A stretch of 64,000 bases of DNA from Bacteroidota bacterium (GCA_016706255.1 JADJJZ010000001.1:293466-357465), one strand, 5' to 3'; shown: positions 18,309 to 26,763, counted from the stretch's first letter. Notes: generated by a model not told the origin, from the letters alone. A program made the numbers and translations.

Positions 18309-19022
18309 ATGAGTATGCAAAACCGAATTCCGACGCCCGACTGCGAGCATTGTAAGAGCAGGGGGAAAAGTCTTTTCCATTTTTGTCATATCGATGAAAC
18401 AGATTTTATCAACCAAAATAAAACCTGCGCACTCTATAAGAAAGGACAAACAATTTTTCACGAAAATGCTTATGCCTATGGACTCTATTGTCTGAACGCC
18501 GGCAAAGTGAAATTATATAAACAGGCACCGGATGGTAAAGAACAAATATTAAAAATAGTAACACCGGGTGATTTTATTGGTTATGGTGCAATGTTATCCT
18601 CAAATACTTATGCCGTTAGTGCAGAGGTAATTGAAGATGCTGTTATTTGTTTCGTTCCAAAGGAAACAGTTTTAAAGGTATTTAGAGAAAATAACCGTTT
18701 TAGTGAGGGCATGGTGCAGTTACTTACCACTACCATTGACCAAACAGTAGAAAAAATGGCTGATATTGCCTATAAACCGGTTCGTGGCCGTATTGCAGAG
18801 GCATTATTGTTGTTGAGCGAATCTTATAAAGACGAAAAAAATCCTGACGGCATTGTTAGTATTACACGAGAAGACCTCGCTTCTTATGTTGGTACGGTAA
18901 AAGAAACTGCTATTCGTGTTTTAAAAGATTTGAAAGATGAAGGTTTGATTTCTACAAACAATCACGCTATCACAATTTTAGACGCAAAAGGTTTAACCCG
19001 CGTTTGCGAATTATACGATTAG
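18309..19022 (+). CDS. Crp/Fnr-family transcriptional regulator with N-terminal cysteines
   Basis: This 237-residue regulator has a cyclic-nucleotide-binding-like beta-roll (~45-150; KGQTIFHENAYAYGLYCLNAGKVKLYK, PGDFIGYGAML) and a C-terminal winged helix (~165-235). The recognition helix reads TREDLASYVGTVKETAIRVLKDL; its K-E-x-x-x-R layout aligns with R-E-T-V-G-R of E. coli CRP, which reads the GTGA half-site. Four cysteines sit at residues 12, 15, 26 and 40 (CEHC, FHFC, NKTC), which could bind a redox-active metal cluster as in FNR, although the fourth FNR ligand position differs. It probably controls the cco and usp promoters in this window. A bidirectional terminator follows. Confidence 0.88.
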   Translation: MSMQNRIPTPDCEHCKSRGKSLFHFCHIDETDFINQNKTCALYKKGQTIFHENAYAYGLYCLNAGKVKLYKQAPDGKEQILKIVTPGDFIGYGAMLSSNTYAVSAEVIEDAVICFVPKETVLKVFRENNRFSEGMVQLLTTTIDQTVEKMADIAYKPVRGRIAEALLLLSESYKDEKNPDGIVSITREDLASYVGTVKETAIRVLKDLKDEGLISTNNHAITILDAKGLTRVCELYD

Positions 19023-19040
19023 AATTTAACCATCCTAAAT

Positions 19041-19077
19041 AAAAGCCCGACTTGTGTAAACAAGCCGGGCTTTATTA
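19041..19077. terminator. Bidirectional terminator between convergent genes
   Basis: AAAGCCCGACTTG and CAAGCCGGGCTTT form a stem with one mismatch and a 6-nt loop. A-rich sequence precedes it and TTTATTATTTT follows, so it can serve the regulator gene on the plus strand and the membrane-protein gene on the minus strand. Confidence 0.85.
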
Positions 19078-19093
19078 TTTTATGAATCGGTTT

Positions 19094-19624
19094 TTAAAAC
19101 CAACCTCTTTCATGATGTAAAAACGGCCAAGGAATGGAAATCAGGATGATAATTAAGGCAATGAGCATGTAAGTAAACTGTTTTTTTCCAGCTTCTGTGT
19201 CATTTAATGCCTTTTTTGCCTTAGCATACCCAATGTGAATTAAAACCAGCGCTACCAGCATACCTATAGCATGGTCGATGGCAATACTTCTAAACATTGA
19301 AATACCCATCTGGTCTTTTAGTTTACCAACTTTGAAATTAGTTTGGGATGCGATAAAAAAGAAATACAAAACTAAACCTCCCAATAGCTGAATGTCAGCT
19401 GCAATCATGGTAAACATCCCCATTTTTTTGGTTCCGCCCTCATAGGCTTTTTTGCCTTTTGCAGTTTGATTGCCGTAGTAGATGGCTAAAATCAATAAAA
19501 TAAGGATTACATAACGCCACCCCGAGTGGGCAGCAATGAGCGCCTTCGATAGGCCCTCCGGCAAGTGAATAGTTGCCTCGTTTGATCCGAACAATAGTAC
19601 GGACGTGTGTACAAAATCAATCAT
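19094..19624 (-). CDS. Small multi-pass membrane protein, cytochrome-b-like
   Basis: This 176-residue protein has four predicted membrane helices (~residues 36-52, 70-92, 114-135, 148-167). AAHSGWRYVILILLILAIYYG and MIAADIQLLGGLVLYFF resemble short Bacteroidota proteins that databases name 'cytochrome B'. His residues near helices (H33, H118, H126) could ligate haem, but no diagnostic motif is complete, so haem binding is a guess. The first ~20 residues are variable and the true start could be later. It is convergent with the Crp/Fnr regulator. The function is unknown. Confidence 0.6.
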   Translation of the reverse strand: MIDFVHTSVLLFGSNEATIHLPEGLSKALIAAHSGWRYVILILLILAIYYGNQTAKGKKAYEGGTKKMGMFTMIAADIQLLGGLVLYFFFIASQTNFKVGKLKDQMGISMFRSIAIDHAIGMLVALVLIHIGYAKAKKALNDTEAGKKQFTYMLIALIIILISIPWPFLHHERGWF

Positions 19625-19670
19625 GTGTGTGCATTTTTGAAATTACGAAAAATTGTTAAAACAGCGAGGA

Positions 19671-19708
19671 GTAAAACAAAAAACCGGGAAAGTAGTCAGC
19701 CTTCCCGG
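19671..19708 (-). terminator. Rho-independent-type terminator
   Basis: ACCGGGAA (19682-19689) pairs perfectly with TTCCCGGT (19701-19708). On the minus strand the stem is followed by TTTTTTGTTTTAC. It begins about 10 bp after the stop of the gene ending at 19719. Confidence 0.82.
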
Positions 19709-19718
19709 TGTAAAAATA

Positions 19719-20033
19719 TTAATTTCTAAGCAATTGCTTATAGGTCTGGATATTATCCATGAATTTCTGCTGCTGGGCAGGTGTTAAGGCTGCGAGTATA
19801 TCGTCCTTAAAGTCCTGCTTGCTTTCGCGTAATCCATCTTTGTTTCCACCCTGTTTCATTTCTTTTTTTTCCGTAAAAAACTCACGGATGGCAGCTTCTA
19901 CCTTCGTAACCTGGTCGGGAGCCAGATTGAGGTCAGCCGTTAACTTGTCGATAAATGCCTTCGCGCGACCGGCACCACCACCGTGGCCACCTTGTCCTTT
20001 ATTGCCGCTAAATAGTTTTGAAAATAAGCTCAT
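19719..20033 (-). CDS. Small Spy/LTXXQ-like hypothetical protein
   Basis: This 104-residue protein starts from ATG 20033 (MSLFSKLFSGNKGQGGHGGG); a seven-codon upstream extension would need a TTG start. After a Gly-rich linker there is a helical region with two motifs of the form 'LNLAPDQVTKVEAAIREF' and 'ALTPAQQQKFMDNIQTY', which resemble the LTxxQ motifs of Spy/CpxP-type periplasmic proteins. However, no signal peptide is evident, so the location is unclear. It lies 40 bp downstream of the TonB receptor gene on the same strand and ends in a strong terminator. It may share that transcript. Confidence 0.6.
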   Translation of the reverse strand: MSLFSKLFSGNKGQGGHGGGAGRAKAFIDKLTADLNLAPDQVTKVEAAIREFFTEKKEMKQGGNKDGLRESKQDFKDDILAALTPAQQQKFMDNIQTYKQLLRN

Positions 20034-20073
20034 AACAGTTTGTTGTTTGTTCAATAAAGGTAAAGTTATAAAA

Positions 20074-22269
20074 TTAAAATCTGCTTCTCACGGTTACATA
20101 TACATTTCTACCCGGAGCGCTGATGCCTGAAGCAAACACACGGTAGTTCAAATCCAGAATGTTTTCGCAACCTGCTTGTATTTCGAACATATCGTTTACT
20201 TTATAACCGGCTTTCAGGTTTAAGGTATACCAAGAAGGCATACCGTCAACTGTCGCATATTGTTCATTATCTTCTCCCCCAACTATATTGTAATCTTCAA
20301 TATGCTTCCAACCATTATATAAAGCATTCACTTCAGCATGAATTTTATCTTTTTTGAAGTTGAAAGATGTTTTACCATACATAGGCGGAACATGGTCTAA
20401 TGGATAAGGTGTTGTATCTGTTTCAACTCTTCCGTAAGTGTAAGTGATATAGGATGATAAAGAGAACAGTTCATTTATTTTGACATCAATTCCTGCATTA
20501 AAACCATATAAGTAAGCTGATTCAGTATTCATTACCGTTAATACCTGACTCAGTTCGCCATCGTATAGAATAGAATCTTCACCATCAAAAGTAGAAGGCT
20601 GGGTTGAGAAATAATTATTTGCAATGGTATAAAAACCGGTTAATTCCAATTCAATTCTGTCGGCAAAAACTTTTACCAGATTCAAATCGATGTTGTAAGT
20701 ATATTCCGGTTTAATATCAGGATTAGGAACAACAATTGCGCCGGCACCACTTTCAAATACTTTGGTTAAGTCATCAACGTTTGGTGTTCTGAAACCTGTT
20801 GAACCGCTTAATGCAATTTTAGTGCTTGAATTAGGCAGATAAATAAGCCCTATACTTCCTGTTAATGCACCATTGTTTTGTTCAATTTCATCAAATGGAA
20901 ATGGGAAAAATGTTTTGTCTTCAAATTTTGCTGTAAGCATAGAATAATTATAGCGCAATCCATCGTTTAACACCCATTTTCCATTACTCATTTTAATGTT
21001 ATGTGAAATATATGCAGCAAAATTGTTCATTTTAGAACCACCGTCAGGATATCTTGTGCTTAGTGGCGTGAATGTTCCATCTTCAATATTTTCAGTTTCT
21101 GCAACAGATTGCACATCATTTAAATAAGATTCCAAACCGTAACGAATATCACTGTGTTTAATCGTTTTGCTGAAATCGAAGTTAAATCCGATAACGTTTA
21201 CATTTTCTGTGCGGTGATTGAGGGAAGTTTTTCCGTAGCGACGGTCGTGACGGCTTTCTTCAATTGCCTGGAAACTGGCAGTTAAATGTGCCATGTCAAA
21301 CAATTTATTGGCACCGGCATATTTAAATTCATACGCAGCTAATAACCTGTTTTGCGGACCATAATACCACTGTGCATATTTCAAACTGTCGTCGTTTAAC
21401 GGATCTGTCAGTCTGTCGTAACGCGGAATATCCGTTGATGTTGAATATTGTAAATTAATTAAATGCGAAATTTTTGCACTTTGCTGATATAATATTTTTT
21501 CCATCACATCATATTGTGTGTAACCGGAATTAATTTGTTTGCTGTCGTCATCATTGCGAATTAAAGTATCAATACCATTATTCGTTTCAACATAATATGG
21601 ACGGAAACCAAATTTACCATAATCGCCATTAGCAACTGTTCCTGCTTTTAAATCACCGAAATTTGAATAGCTGAAAGCTGTAAATGAAGCAATTTTTGCG
21701 GAAGCAACATTAAAACTTAAATTACCCGAAGGTGAGCTTGCAGCTGTTGCATAACGTAAAAATGCAGAACCGCTGAAAGGCTTTTCACCATCGCTTAATA
21801 AATTAGGTGTGATGGTATGAAAATGAATTACACCACCTAATGCATCGCTACCATAAACGGTTGATGAAGGACCGTAAGCAATCTCCAGTTTTTCAATTAA
21901 ACTTGGATCAAGCGTGATTACATTTTGAAGGTGACCGGCTCGATAAATGGCATTGTTCATACGAACGCCATCTATAACCAATAAAACACGGCTAGCTTCA
22001 AAGCCGCGAATAATCGGGCTACCACCACCCTGTTGACTTTTTTGCACCAATACTTTTCCTGATTGTTGCATTAAATCGGCAGTGGTGCCACTATTGGCAA
22101 ATTGAATAGATTGAAGTTTAATAACGTCAATTTTTTGAGCGACGTCTTTTCGTTTATCGGGGAAACGACTTCCGGAAATTACAACCTCTTCCAGGTCATA
22201 ATTTGTTTCAGTTTGTGCAAATAATGCACAGGAGTATAAAACACAAATTATTGTGAATATTTTTTTCAT
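20074..22269 (-). CDS. TonB-dependent outer-membrane receptor, heme/hemoglobin type
   Basis: This 731-residue protein has a signal peptide (1-18, ALFAQ), a plug domain (~35-150; EEVVISGSRFPDKRKDVAQK, SPIIRGFEASRVLLVIDGVR, NAIYRAGHLQNVITLDPSLIEKLEI, GPSSTVYGSDALGGVIHF) and a ~22-strand barrel ending in a C-terminal Phe (YVTVRSRF). The GxEASRVLLVIDGVRMN plug signature is that of the hemoglobin/heme receptor subfamily; the ligand is still an inference because no heme-utilisation genes flank it. It has no N-terminal carboxypeptidase-like domain, unlike SusC proteins. It is followed by the small LTXXQ-like gene and preceded by a co-directional unknown gene. Confidence 0.87.
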   Translation of the reverse strand: MKKIFTIICVLYSCALFAQTETNYDLEEVVISGSRFPDKRKDVAQKIDVIKLQSIQFANSGTTADLMQQSGKVLVQKSQQGGGSPIIRGFEASRVLLVIDGVRMNNAIYRAGHLQNVITLDPSLIEKLEIAYGPSSTVYGSDALGGVIHFHTITPNLLSDGEKPFSGSAFLRYATAASSPSGNLSFNVASAKIASFTAFSYSNFGDLKAGTVANGDYGKFGFRPYYVETNNGIDTLIRNDDDSKQINSGYTQYDVMEKILYQQSAKISHLINLQYSTSTDIPRYDRLTDPLNDDSLKYAQWYYGPQNRLLAAYEFKYAGANKLFDMAHLTASFQAIEESRHDRRYGKTSLNHRTENVNVIGFNFDFSKTIKHSDIRYGLESYLNDVQSVAETENIEDGTFTPLSTRYPDGGSKMNNFAAYISHNIKMSNGKWVLNDGLRYNYSMLTAKFEDKTFFPFPFDEIEQNNGALTGSIGLIYLPNSSTKIALSGSTGFRTPNVDDLTKVFESGAGAIVVPNPDIKPEYTYNIDLNLVKVFADRIELELTGFYTIANNYFSTQPSTFDGEDSILYDGELSQVLTVMNTESAYLYGFNAGIDVKINELFSLSSYITYTYGRVETDTTPYPLDHVPPMYGKTSFNFKKDKIHAEVNALYNGWKHIEDYNIVGGEDNEQYATVDGMPSWYTLNLKAGYKVNDMFEIQAGCENILDLNYRVFASGISAPGRNVYVTVRSRF

Positions 22270-22313
22270 AATTAAATTTTTGAATGAATAATAAAATCTT
22301 AATCAAAATCTAA

Positions 22314-22832
22314 TTATGCTTCAGGTGGTGGCTGGATGATTTTTTTTGAGGGGGAGAAATAATTATTTGTTTCAAAAGCAACAATTGAAGGCGCTTTTGA
22401 GAAAGTTATTGTGAGATTATTATTATCATGCAAACGAAAATCTTTAAGAATTAATTTAACAGATATATTATTAGCAGCATTTTTTTGTGGTTCGTTTTCT
22501 GCTTTTAATGCTGCGATATAATTGGCATCTAAATTTTCTTCTTTTTTATCCCAATAGGCCTTAATCAAATAATTTTGTTCTGTTTTTGTAATCTCCACGA
22601 TATCAAATAACATGTCGTTATAAATAATTTCATGTTTTTCGATAAAAATAAGGTTTGGGTCATTAACTGCAATTATAAGATCTACTAATTCTTCGGCTTC
22701 AAAACCATCTTGTTCAATTTTTTCGTATACCAATTCAGCGTGTTGTTTGCTTAAAGCAGTAAAAAGCAAATAGCTGCCCGTTATATTAAACAGGAAGGCA
22801 ATTAGCACAATTATTGAGATAGATTGTTTCAA
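22314..22832 (-). CDS. Hypothetical exported or membrane-anchored protein upstream of TonB receptor
   Basis: This 172-residue protein has an N-terminal hydrophobic segment (residues 5-25, ISIIVLIAFLFNITGSYLLF) and a soluble rest with an acidic middle and a Pro-rich end (KKIIQPPPEA). I do not recognise the family. Short proteins of this type, ending in a PPP-like tail, are often seen just upstream of TonB receptor genes in Bacteroidota, which suggests a linked role in metal or heme uptake; that is inference only. It starts the transcript that continues into the receptor gene 44 bp away. Confidence 0.55.
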   Translation of the reverse strand: MKQSISIIVLIAFLFNITGSYLLFTALSKQHAELVYEKIEQDGFEAEELVDLIIAVNDPNLIFIEKHEIIYNDMLFDIVEITKTEQNYLIKAYWDKKEENLDANYIAALKAENEPQKNAANNISVKLILKDFRLHDNNNLTITFSKAPSIVAFETNNYFSPSKKIIQPPPEA

Positions 22833-22914
22833 AGTTCAAAACCAAAGGTACGAAATTACCTGCTATGGACTGATATTGTTAATTTTAACTTTTCAAAACC
22901 CCAAAAATGAAATC

Positions 22915-24366
22915 ATGAAAAAAGTAATTATTTGCTTAGGCCTTTGGTTTGCGGCCTTTCAAACGCAGGCCCAGATAATTGGCGGAAATGGCGAAGGCTT
23001 TTCTTACAATTTTTTAAATTCTGACCTTGAACAATTAAAACTACTGGCAACTGTGCAGCCATTTGCCATTCGCTGGCCGGGTGGCGGAGATGCCAAAGTG
23101 GCTTTCCCCAATATCAATACCCCCGGGTTGGGCATGAATGCCGATTCCATTAAAAATCTCTATGATGCGTTTCGCGATGGTCAGGGACTGATTAAAGTGG
23201 AGGCCATGGAAAAAGACCTCAAAAAAGTGCCTGTCGACAATAACGCTTCCGAAAGTGAATTAATGTCGATTATTAGAACTGCTCATGCAATTCCCGGATT
23301 TCAGGTGAGTTATTCGCTGAATGTTTTGCAGGGAAATGTGGAAACCAATTTAACAGCAATTACAACCTTAATTGATTCAGGTGTAAATATTATTGCCGTG
23401 GTGGCGGGTAACGAAACTTTTGCGAGTTATAATTATGATTGGGAGCGTTATAAAAATGATTTTGAACCTATTTTAAAAGCGATACAACAAAAATATCCTG
23501 ACATACCGCGGTTATTATGTGTTGGTCAGGCGATACATCGCAAAACACATATTCAGTGGAATGCTAAATTGTTTGATTATATTAAAAGTACCGGTGATTT
23601 TATTTCGGGGGTAGATGTACATTATTATCTATTTGATGAATTAAAAGATGCTAACGCAGCGCATCCCGGAGCAGTGGATATAAAGCGGGGTGAAGCGAAT
23701 GCTAAATTAGATGCCGCTTTTGCGTTGTATATGCACGACTATCGCACAAAAGATGAGCTCACTGTTTTGGCTGCTTACTTGAAAGCGAATTTACCGGGCA
23801 AAATTTATCACTGCACCGAATTTGGAGATAAGGATGCTGAAAATTGGTCGAACACACTTGCGAATGGTGCGCATATATTTTCTACATTTTGTAACAACCG
23901 AAATAATTTTGACATTTTATTAATGCATAATTTATTAGGTAATTGGTTTTGGGGTGCGCGCCGACCAATACAAAAATGGGATGGTTTAAATATGGAAGAT
24001 GGCAAAGCGAATCGTGTTCCTTGGTTTGCATTACAACTTGCAAATGAATTACCAACTGATGCAAAACCTTTGACAAAAGATATTCAATTAAAAGAACCGG
24101 GTGTATATTATTTTTATTTCGATTGTGTTGGTGATGCAGCAGAAAAATTTAATTCAAAAATATTTGACGGTAAAAATGTCACCTGCGAAATTCATTATGT
24201 AACCGGTGATTTTCCTTACAGCAGTTCCGGTGCAACCGGATTTTGGACCAAAACTTCCGAAAAGTTTTATGAAATAGATGGGATTGATATCGCTACCCAA
24301 AAAGGCTTTTTGGAAATTCCTGCGAATGCTTTTGGCTATGTGAGGATTAATGTACCAATGTACTAA
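22915..24366 (+). CDS. Secreted glycoside hydrolase-like protein (clan GH-A type barrel)
   Basis: This 483-residue protein from ATG 22915 has a signal peptide (MKKVIICLGLWFAAFQTQAQ). An upstream in-frame ATG at 22876 lacks such a signal. Residues ~25-370 look like a TIM barrel. IRWPGGGDAK near residue 58 is reminiscent of arabinofuranosidase and GH79-type enzymes; VVAGNET (~163-169) has the Asn-Glu pair of a clan-A acid/base; HCTEFGD (~299-305) offers a nucleophile Glu. A C-terminal beta domain (~380-480) follows. The substrate is unknown. The last codons (INVPMY-stop) are encoded by the start of an octamer repeat array, so the C-terminus may have been altered by repeat insertion. Confidence 0.65.
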   Translation: MKKVIICLGLWFAAFQTQAQIIGGNGEGFSYNFLNSDLEQLKLLATVQPFAIRWPGGGDAKVAFPNINTPGLGMNADSIKNLYDAFRDGQGLIKVEAMEKDLKKVPVDNNASESELMSIIRTAHAIPGFQVSYSLNVLQGNVETNLTAITTLIDSGVNIIAVVAGNETFASYNYDWERYKNDFEPILKAIQQKYPDIPRLLCVGQAIHRKTHIQWNAKLFDYIKSTGDFISGVDVHYYLFDELKDANAAHPGAVDIKRGEANAKLDAAFALYMHDYRTKDELTVLAAYLKANLPGKIYHCTEFGDKDAENWSNTLANGAHIFSTFCNNRNNFDILLMHNLLGNWFWGARRPIQKWDGLNMEDGKANRVPWFALQLANELPTDAKPLTKDIQLKEPGVYYFYFDCVGDAAEKFNSKIFDGKNVTCEIHYVTGDFPYSSSGATGFWTKTSEKFYEIDGIDIATQKGFLEIPANAFGYVRINVPMY

Positions 24367-24443
24367 TGTACCGATGTACCAATGGAACAGCCGATTTTGA
24401 ATAAGTATTCCATTCGGAGCTATCGTTGGGGCTAATTAAAATT
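24350..24443 (+). repeat. Composite repeat copy 1: octamer array (GTACCA type) plus 58-bp hairpin unit
   Basis: Four degenerate octamers (ATGTACCA, ATGTACTA, ATGTACCG, ATGTACCA; 24350-24381) are followed by a 58-bp unit (24386-24443) that begins AACAGCCGATTTTGA and contains the inverted pair CCGA...TTCGG, then GAGCTATCGTTGGGG. The array overlaps the last codons and the stop of the glycosidase-like gene. Confidence 0.85.
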
Positions 24444-24444
24444 A

Positions 24445-24529
24445 ATGTGCTAATGTGCTGATATGCTAATTAACAGCCGATTTTGAGTAAAAATTTAATT
24501 CGGAGCTATCGTTGGTGCTAATTAAAATT
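24445..24529 (+). repeat. Composite repeat copy 2: octamer array (GTGCTA type) plus 58-bp hairpin unit
   Basis: Three degenerate octamers (ATGTGCTA, ATGTGCTG, ATATGCTA) precede a 58-bp unit at 24472-24529 with the same start (AACAGCCGATTTTGA) and the same GGAGCTATCGTTGG core as copy 1. The rest of the gap, to 24729, holds a further degraded unit (AACAGCTGATTTTGA at ~24568, followed by TTCATTC) and AT-rich sequence before the next gene. No coding signal was seen. Confidence 0.85.
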
Positions 24530-24729
24530 GGCACGGACCGGATTTGCTAATGGATCAATAAATTAAACAGCTGATTTTGAGTGAGAATTTCATTCAACCG
24601 AAAAATCTCATTAGCTTATTTGCTAATTACACAGTTTCTACCATACCCCACATTTTAGGCTTTGGTTAAAATTTTGGAAATTATTGCGCTGCAATTGGAA
24701 ATTCGCCGCTTAAAATGTAACTTTATTAT

Positions 24730-26529
24730 ATGAAAACCACACTTTCAAACATGAGCCAAAGTGCTAAACAAATTTTATTTCAGATAATAATAATTTGTTT
24801 TTCATTTTTTTCTTCCAACAAAATAATGGCGCAGGCCGACACCAAGGACCCTTCATTTGGAGTAATGGGTGTTGTGAAATATGATTTCGATGATGTTATT
24901 AGCATAAAAAAAATGTTAATTCAGCCTGATAATAAAATAATTGTAGCCGGTATAAAAGGTGAATTTCCTGAAATTGATTTTATTCTTGCACGTTTTCTTC
25001 AAAATGGTTCTATCGATAGTTCATTTGGTGAGGATGGAATAGTTTTGACCAGCTTTACTAATATTGATATATTGACTGATATTGCGTTATTTCCTGACGG
25101 AAGTATCATTGCATTAGGTTATATTGAAACAGACCCGACTATAGATGCTGCAATAGCAATGTATGACGAAAATGGTCAGTTAAAAAATAGTTTTGATAGT
25201 GACGGACTGCAGACATTGGACTTACTTTACAATGATAAACCAAGGGCTTTAATAATAAATGACGATAATACAGTAACAGTTATAGGTAACTCAGGATTGA
25301 TTGGAGAGACTGTTTTTTTATATAAAATTAATGCTGATGGAACACCGGTTACAACTTTTGGAACTGATGGATTAGCTTTAACAGAAGACCTCGGATGGGA
25401 CCCATTTATTATGGATGCTGCGTTGCAAGAGGATGGAAAAATTGTTTTAACAGGTGAAACTGATTTATCCGGTGCATTATTGGTTTTAAGATTTACAACT
25501 GCAGGCGTTCTGGACAACACGTTTAACGGTGATGGCATATTTACGTTACCCGGATTGGATGGAATTATTGGCAGATCAGTTTCAATAAGAGATGATGGGA
25601 AAATAGTTATTGTTGGTAATGAAGAAACATTATTATCAATCAGATTATTATCAGATGGAACGCCTGACAATACCTTTAGTGATGATGGGATTCAGATAAT
25701 TGAAACAAGCCTTGATGATTTGCGTTTTACCGAGCATATTATTTTACCTGACAATAGTTTTGTTACTGTCGGAACAGCATATAGTAAATTTCAGCTCGTA
25801 GCTATAAATGAAAATGGCACTCCAAATACCAATTTCGATGATGATGGAATTTTGGATGAAACCAGTGAACCCCTATTAACTGAAGCTTATACGATACAAC
25901 TTCAGGCGGATGGGAAAATTTTGGTCGGCGGTAATTTTGATTCGAGTTTATGTTTAATAAGATATGCTGCATGTTCAGCATATTTTGAATTAACACCTGA
26001 TGCTGAACCGCATATTTGGACAGCCTTGAATTACAGTTTTGGAGCGCCTGATTTAACTTATTTATGGGATTGGAATGATGGGACATTTTCTGACGCCGCA
26101 TACCCTTCACACACGTATGCAACAGAAGGATTTTATACCATTTGTTTAACAATTACTGATGCCAATGGATGTACAAGCACTTATTGCGATTCAAGTGTGT
26201 ATTTATATAAAATGGATGAAGCGGCAACCATGATTACCGTAAATGTAAAATCACCGGTTATTGATGGTATACCAAACGTTATTGAAAATAGTGTAGCTGT
26301 TGTTCCCAATCCGTTTAATGATCATTTATCGCTAACCTGGAATAATCCAACATCGGAGGGATTAAATCTATATTTATATGATATGCAAGGCAGGATAATA
26401 TTAACGCAAACAGTTTATGCGGCATTAAATAATATTCCTGTCAATAATTTATCTACCGGTATTTACTTTCTAAAAATTTCAGGAAAAGGGTTTGAACAAA
26501 ATATAACGCTAGTTCATCAGGAGGATTAA
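24730..26529 (+). CDS. Secreted delta-60 repeat / PKD protein with T9SS sorting domain
   Basis: This 599-residue protein has an N-terminal signal region (residues 1-36, ending KIMAQ). Residues ~40-410 hold about seven repeats of the delta-60 type (DxSFGxDGxV...F, then 'DGKIVxxG'), which fold as a beta-propeller-like surface domain. A PKD domain follows (~425-495; TPDAEPHIWTALNYSFGAP, LYLWDWNDGTFSDAAYPSHTY pattern), and the last ~80 residues (VAVVPNPFNDHLSLTW...STGIYFLKISG) are a T9SS type A sorting domain. It is probably delivered to the cell surface. The ligand is unknown. It is flanked on both sides by the same composite repeats, and a repeat begins at its stop codon. Confidence 0.82.
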   Translation: MKTTLSNMSQSAKQILFQIIIICFSFFSSNKIMAQADTKDPSFGVMGVVKYDFDDVISIKKMLIQPDNKIIVAGIKGEFPEIDFILARFLQNGSIDSSFGEDGIVLTSFTNIDILTDIALFPDGSIIALGYIETDPTIDAAIAMYDENGQLKNSFDSDGLQTLDLLYNDKPRALIINDDNTVTVIGNSGLIGETVFLYKINADGTPVTTFGTDGLALTEDLGWDPFIMDAALQEDGKIVLTGETDLSGALLVLRFTTAGVLDNTFNGDGIFTLPGLDGIIGRSVSIRDDGKIVIVGNEETLLSIRLLSDGTPDNTFSDDGIQIIETSLDDLRFTEHIILPDNSFVTVGTAYSKFQLVAINENGTPNTNFDDDGILDETSEPLLTEAYTIQLQADGKILVGGNFDSSLCLIRYAACSAYFELTPDAEPHIWTALNYSFGAPDLTYLWDWNDGTFSDAAYPSHTYATEGFYTICLTITDANGCTSTYCDSSVYLYKMDEAATMITVNVKSPVIDGIPNVIENSVAVVPNPFNDHLSLTWNNPTSEGLNLYLYDMQGRIILTQTVYAALNNIPVNNLSTGIYFLKISGKGFEQNITLVHQED

Positions 26530-26621
26530 TGTGCTAATGTGCTAATGTGCTGATATGCTAATTAACAGCCGAATTTGAGTATAAATTTAATTCGGAGCTA
26601 TCGTTGGGGCTAATCAATATT
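26529..26621 (+). repeat. Composite repeat copy 3: octamer array (GTGCTA type) plus 58-bp hairpin unit
   Basis: Octamers ATGTGCTA, ATGTGCTA, ATGTGCTG and ATATGCTA (26529-26560) start right at the stop codon of the delta-60 gene and are followed by a 58-bp unit at 26564-26621 (AACAGCCGAATTTGA..., CCGAAT pairing with ATTCGG). Confidence 0.85.
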
Positions 26622-26669
26622 AGCCCGGACGGGAGTTGCTGATGGATCTATTTATTAACAGCCGAATTA

Positions 26670-26763
26670 ATGTACCAATGTGTTAATGTACCGATGTACC
26701 AATGGAACAGCCGATTTTGAGAAAGTATTTCATTCGGAGTTATAGTTAGGATTAATCAATATT
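26670..26763 (+). repeat. Composite repeat copy 4: octamer array (GTACCA type) plus 58-bp hairpin unit
   Basis: Octamers ATGTACCA, ATGTGTTA, ATGTACCG and ATGTACCA (26670-26701) precede a 58-bp unit at 26706-26763 starting AACAGCCGATTTTGA. The stretch between copies 3 and 4 (a GGATCTATTTATTAACAG-type block) also has a counterpart after copy 2, so larger blocks were duplicated and reordered. Confidence 0.85.

Noticed and set aside
20074..22269. SusC-type polysaccharide transporter
   Set aside because: There is no N-terminal carboxypeptidase-like domain and no SusD neighbour; the plug resembles hemoglobin/heme receptors.
24350..26763. CRISPR array
   Set aside because: The octamers are contiguous without spacers, and the 58-bp units are few and not separated by unique spacers of fixed length; no cas genes were seen.
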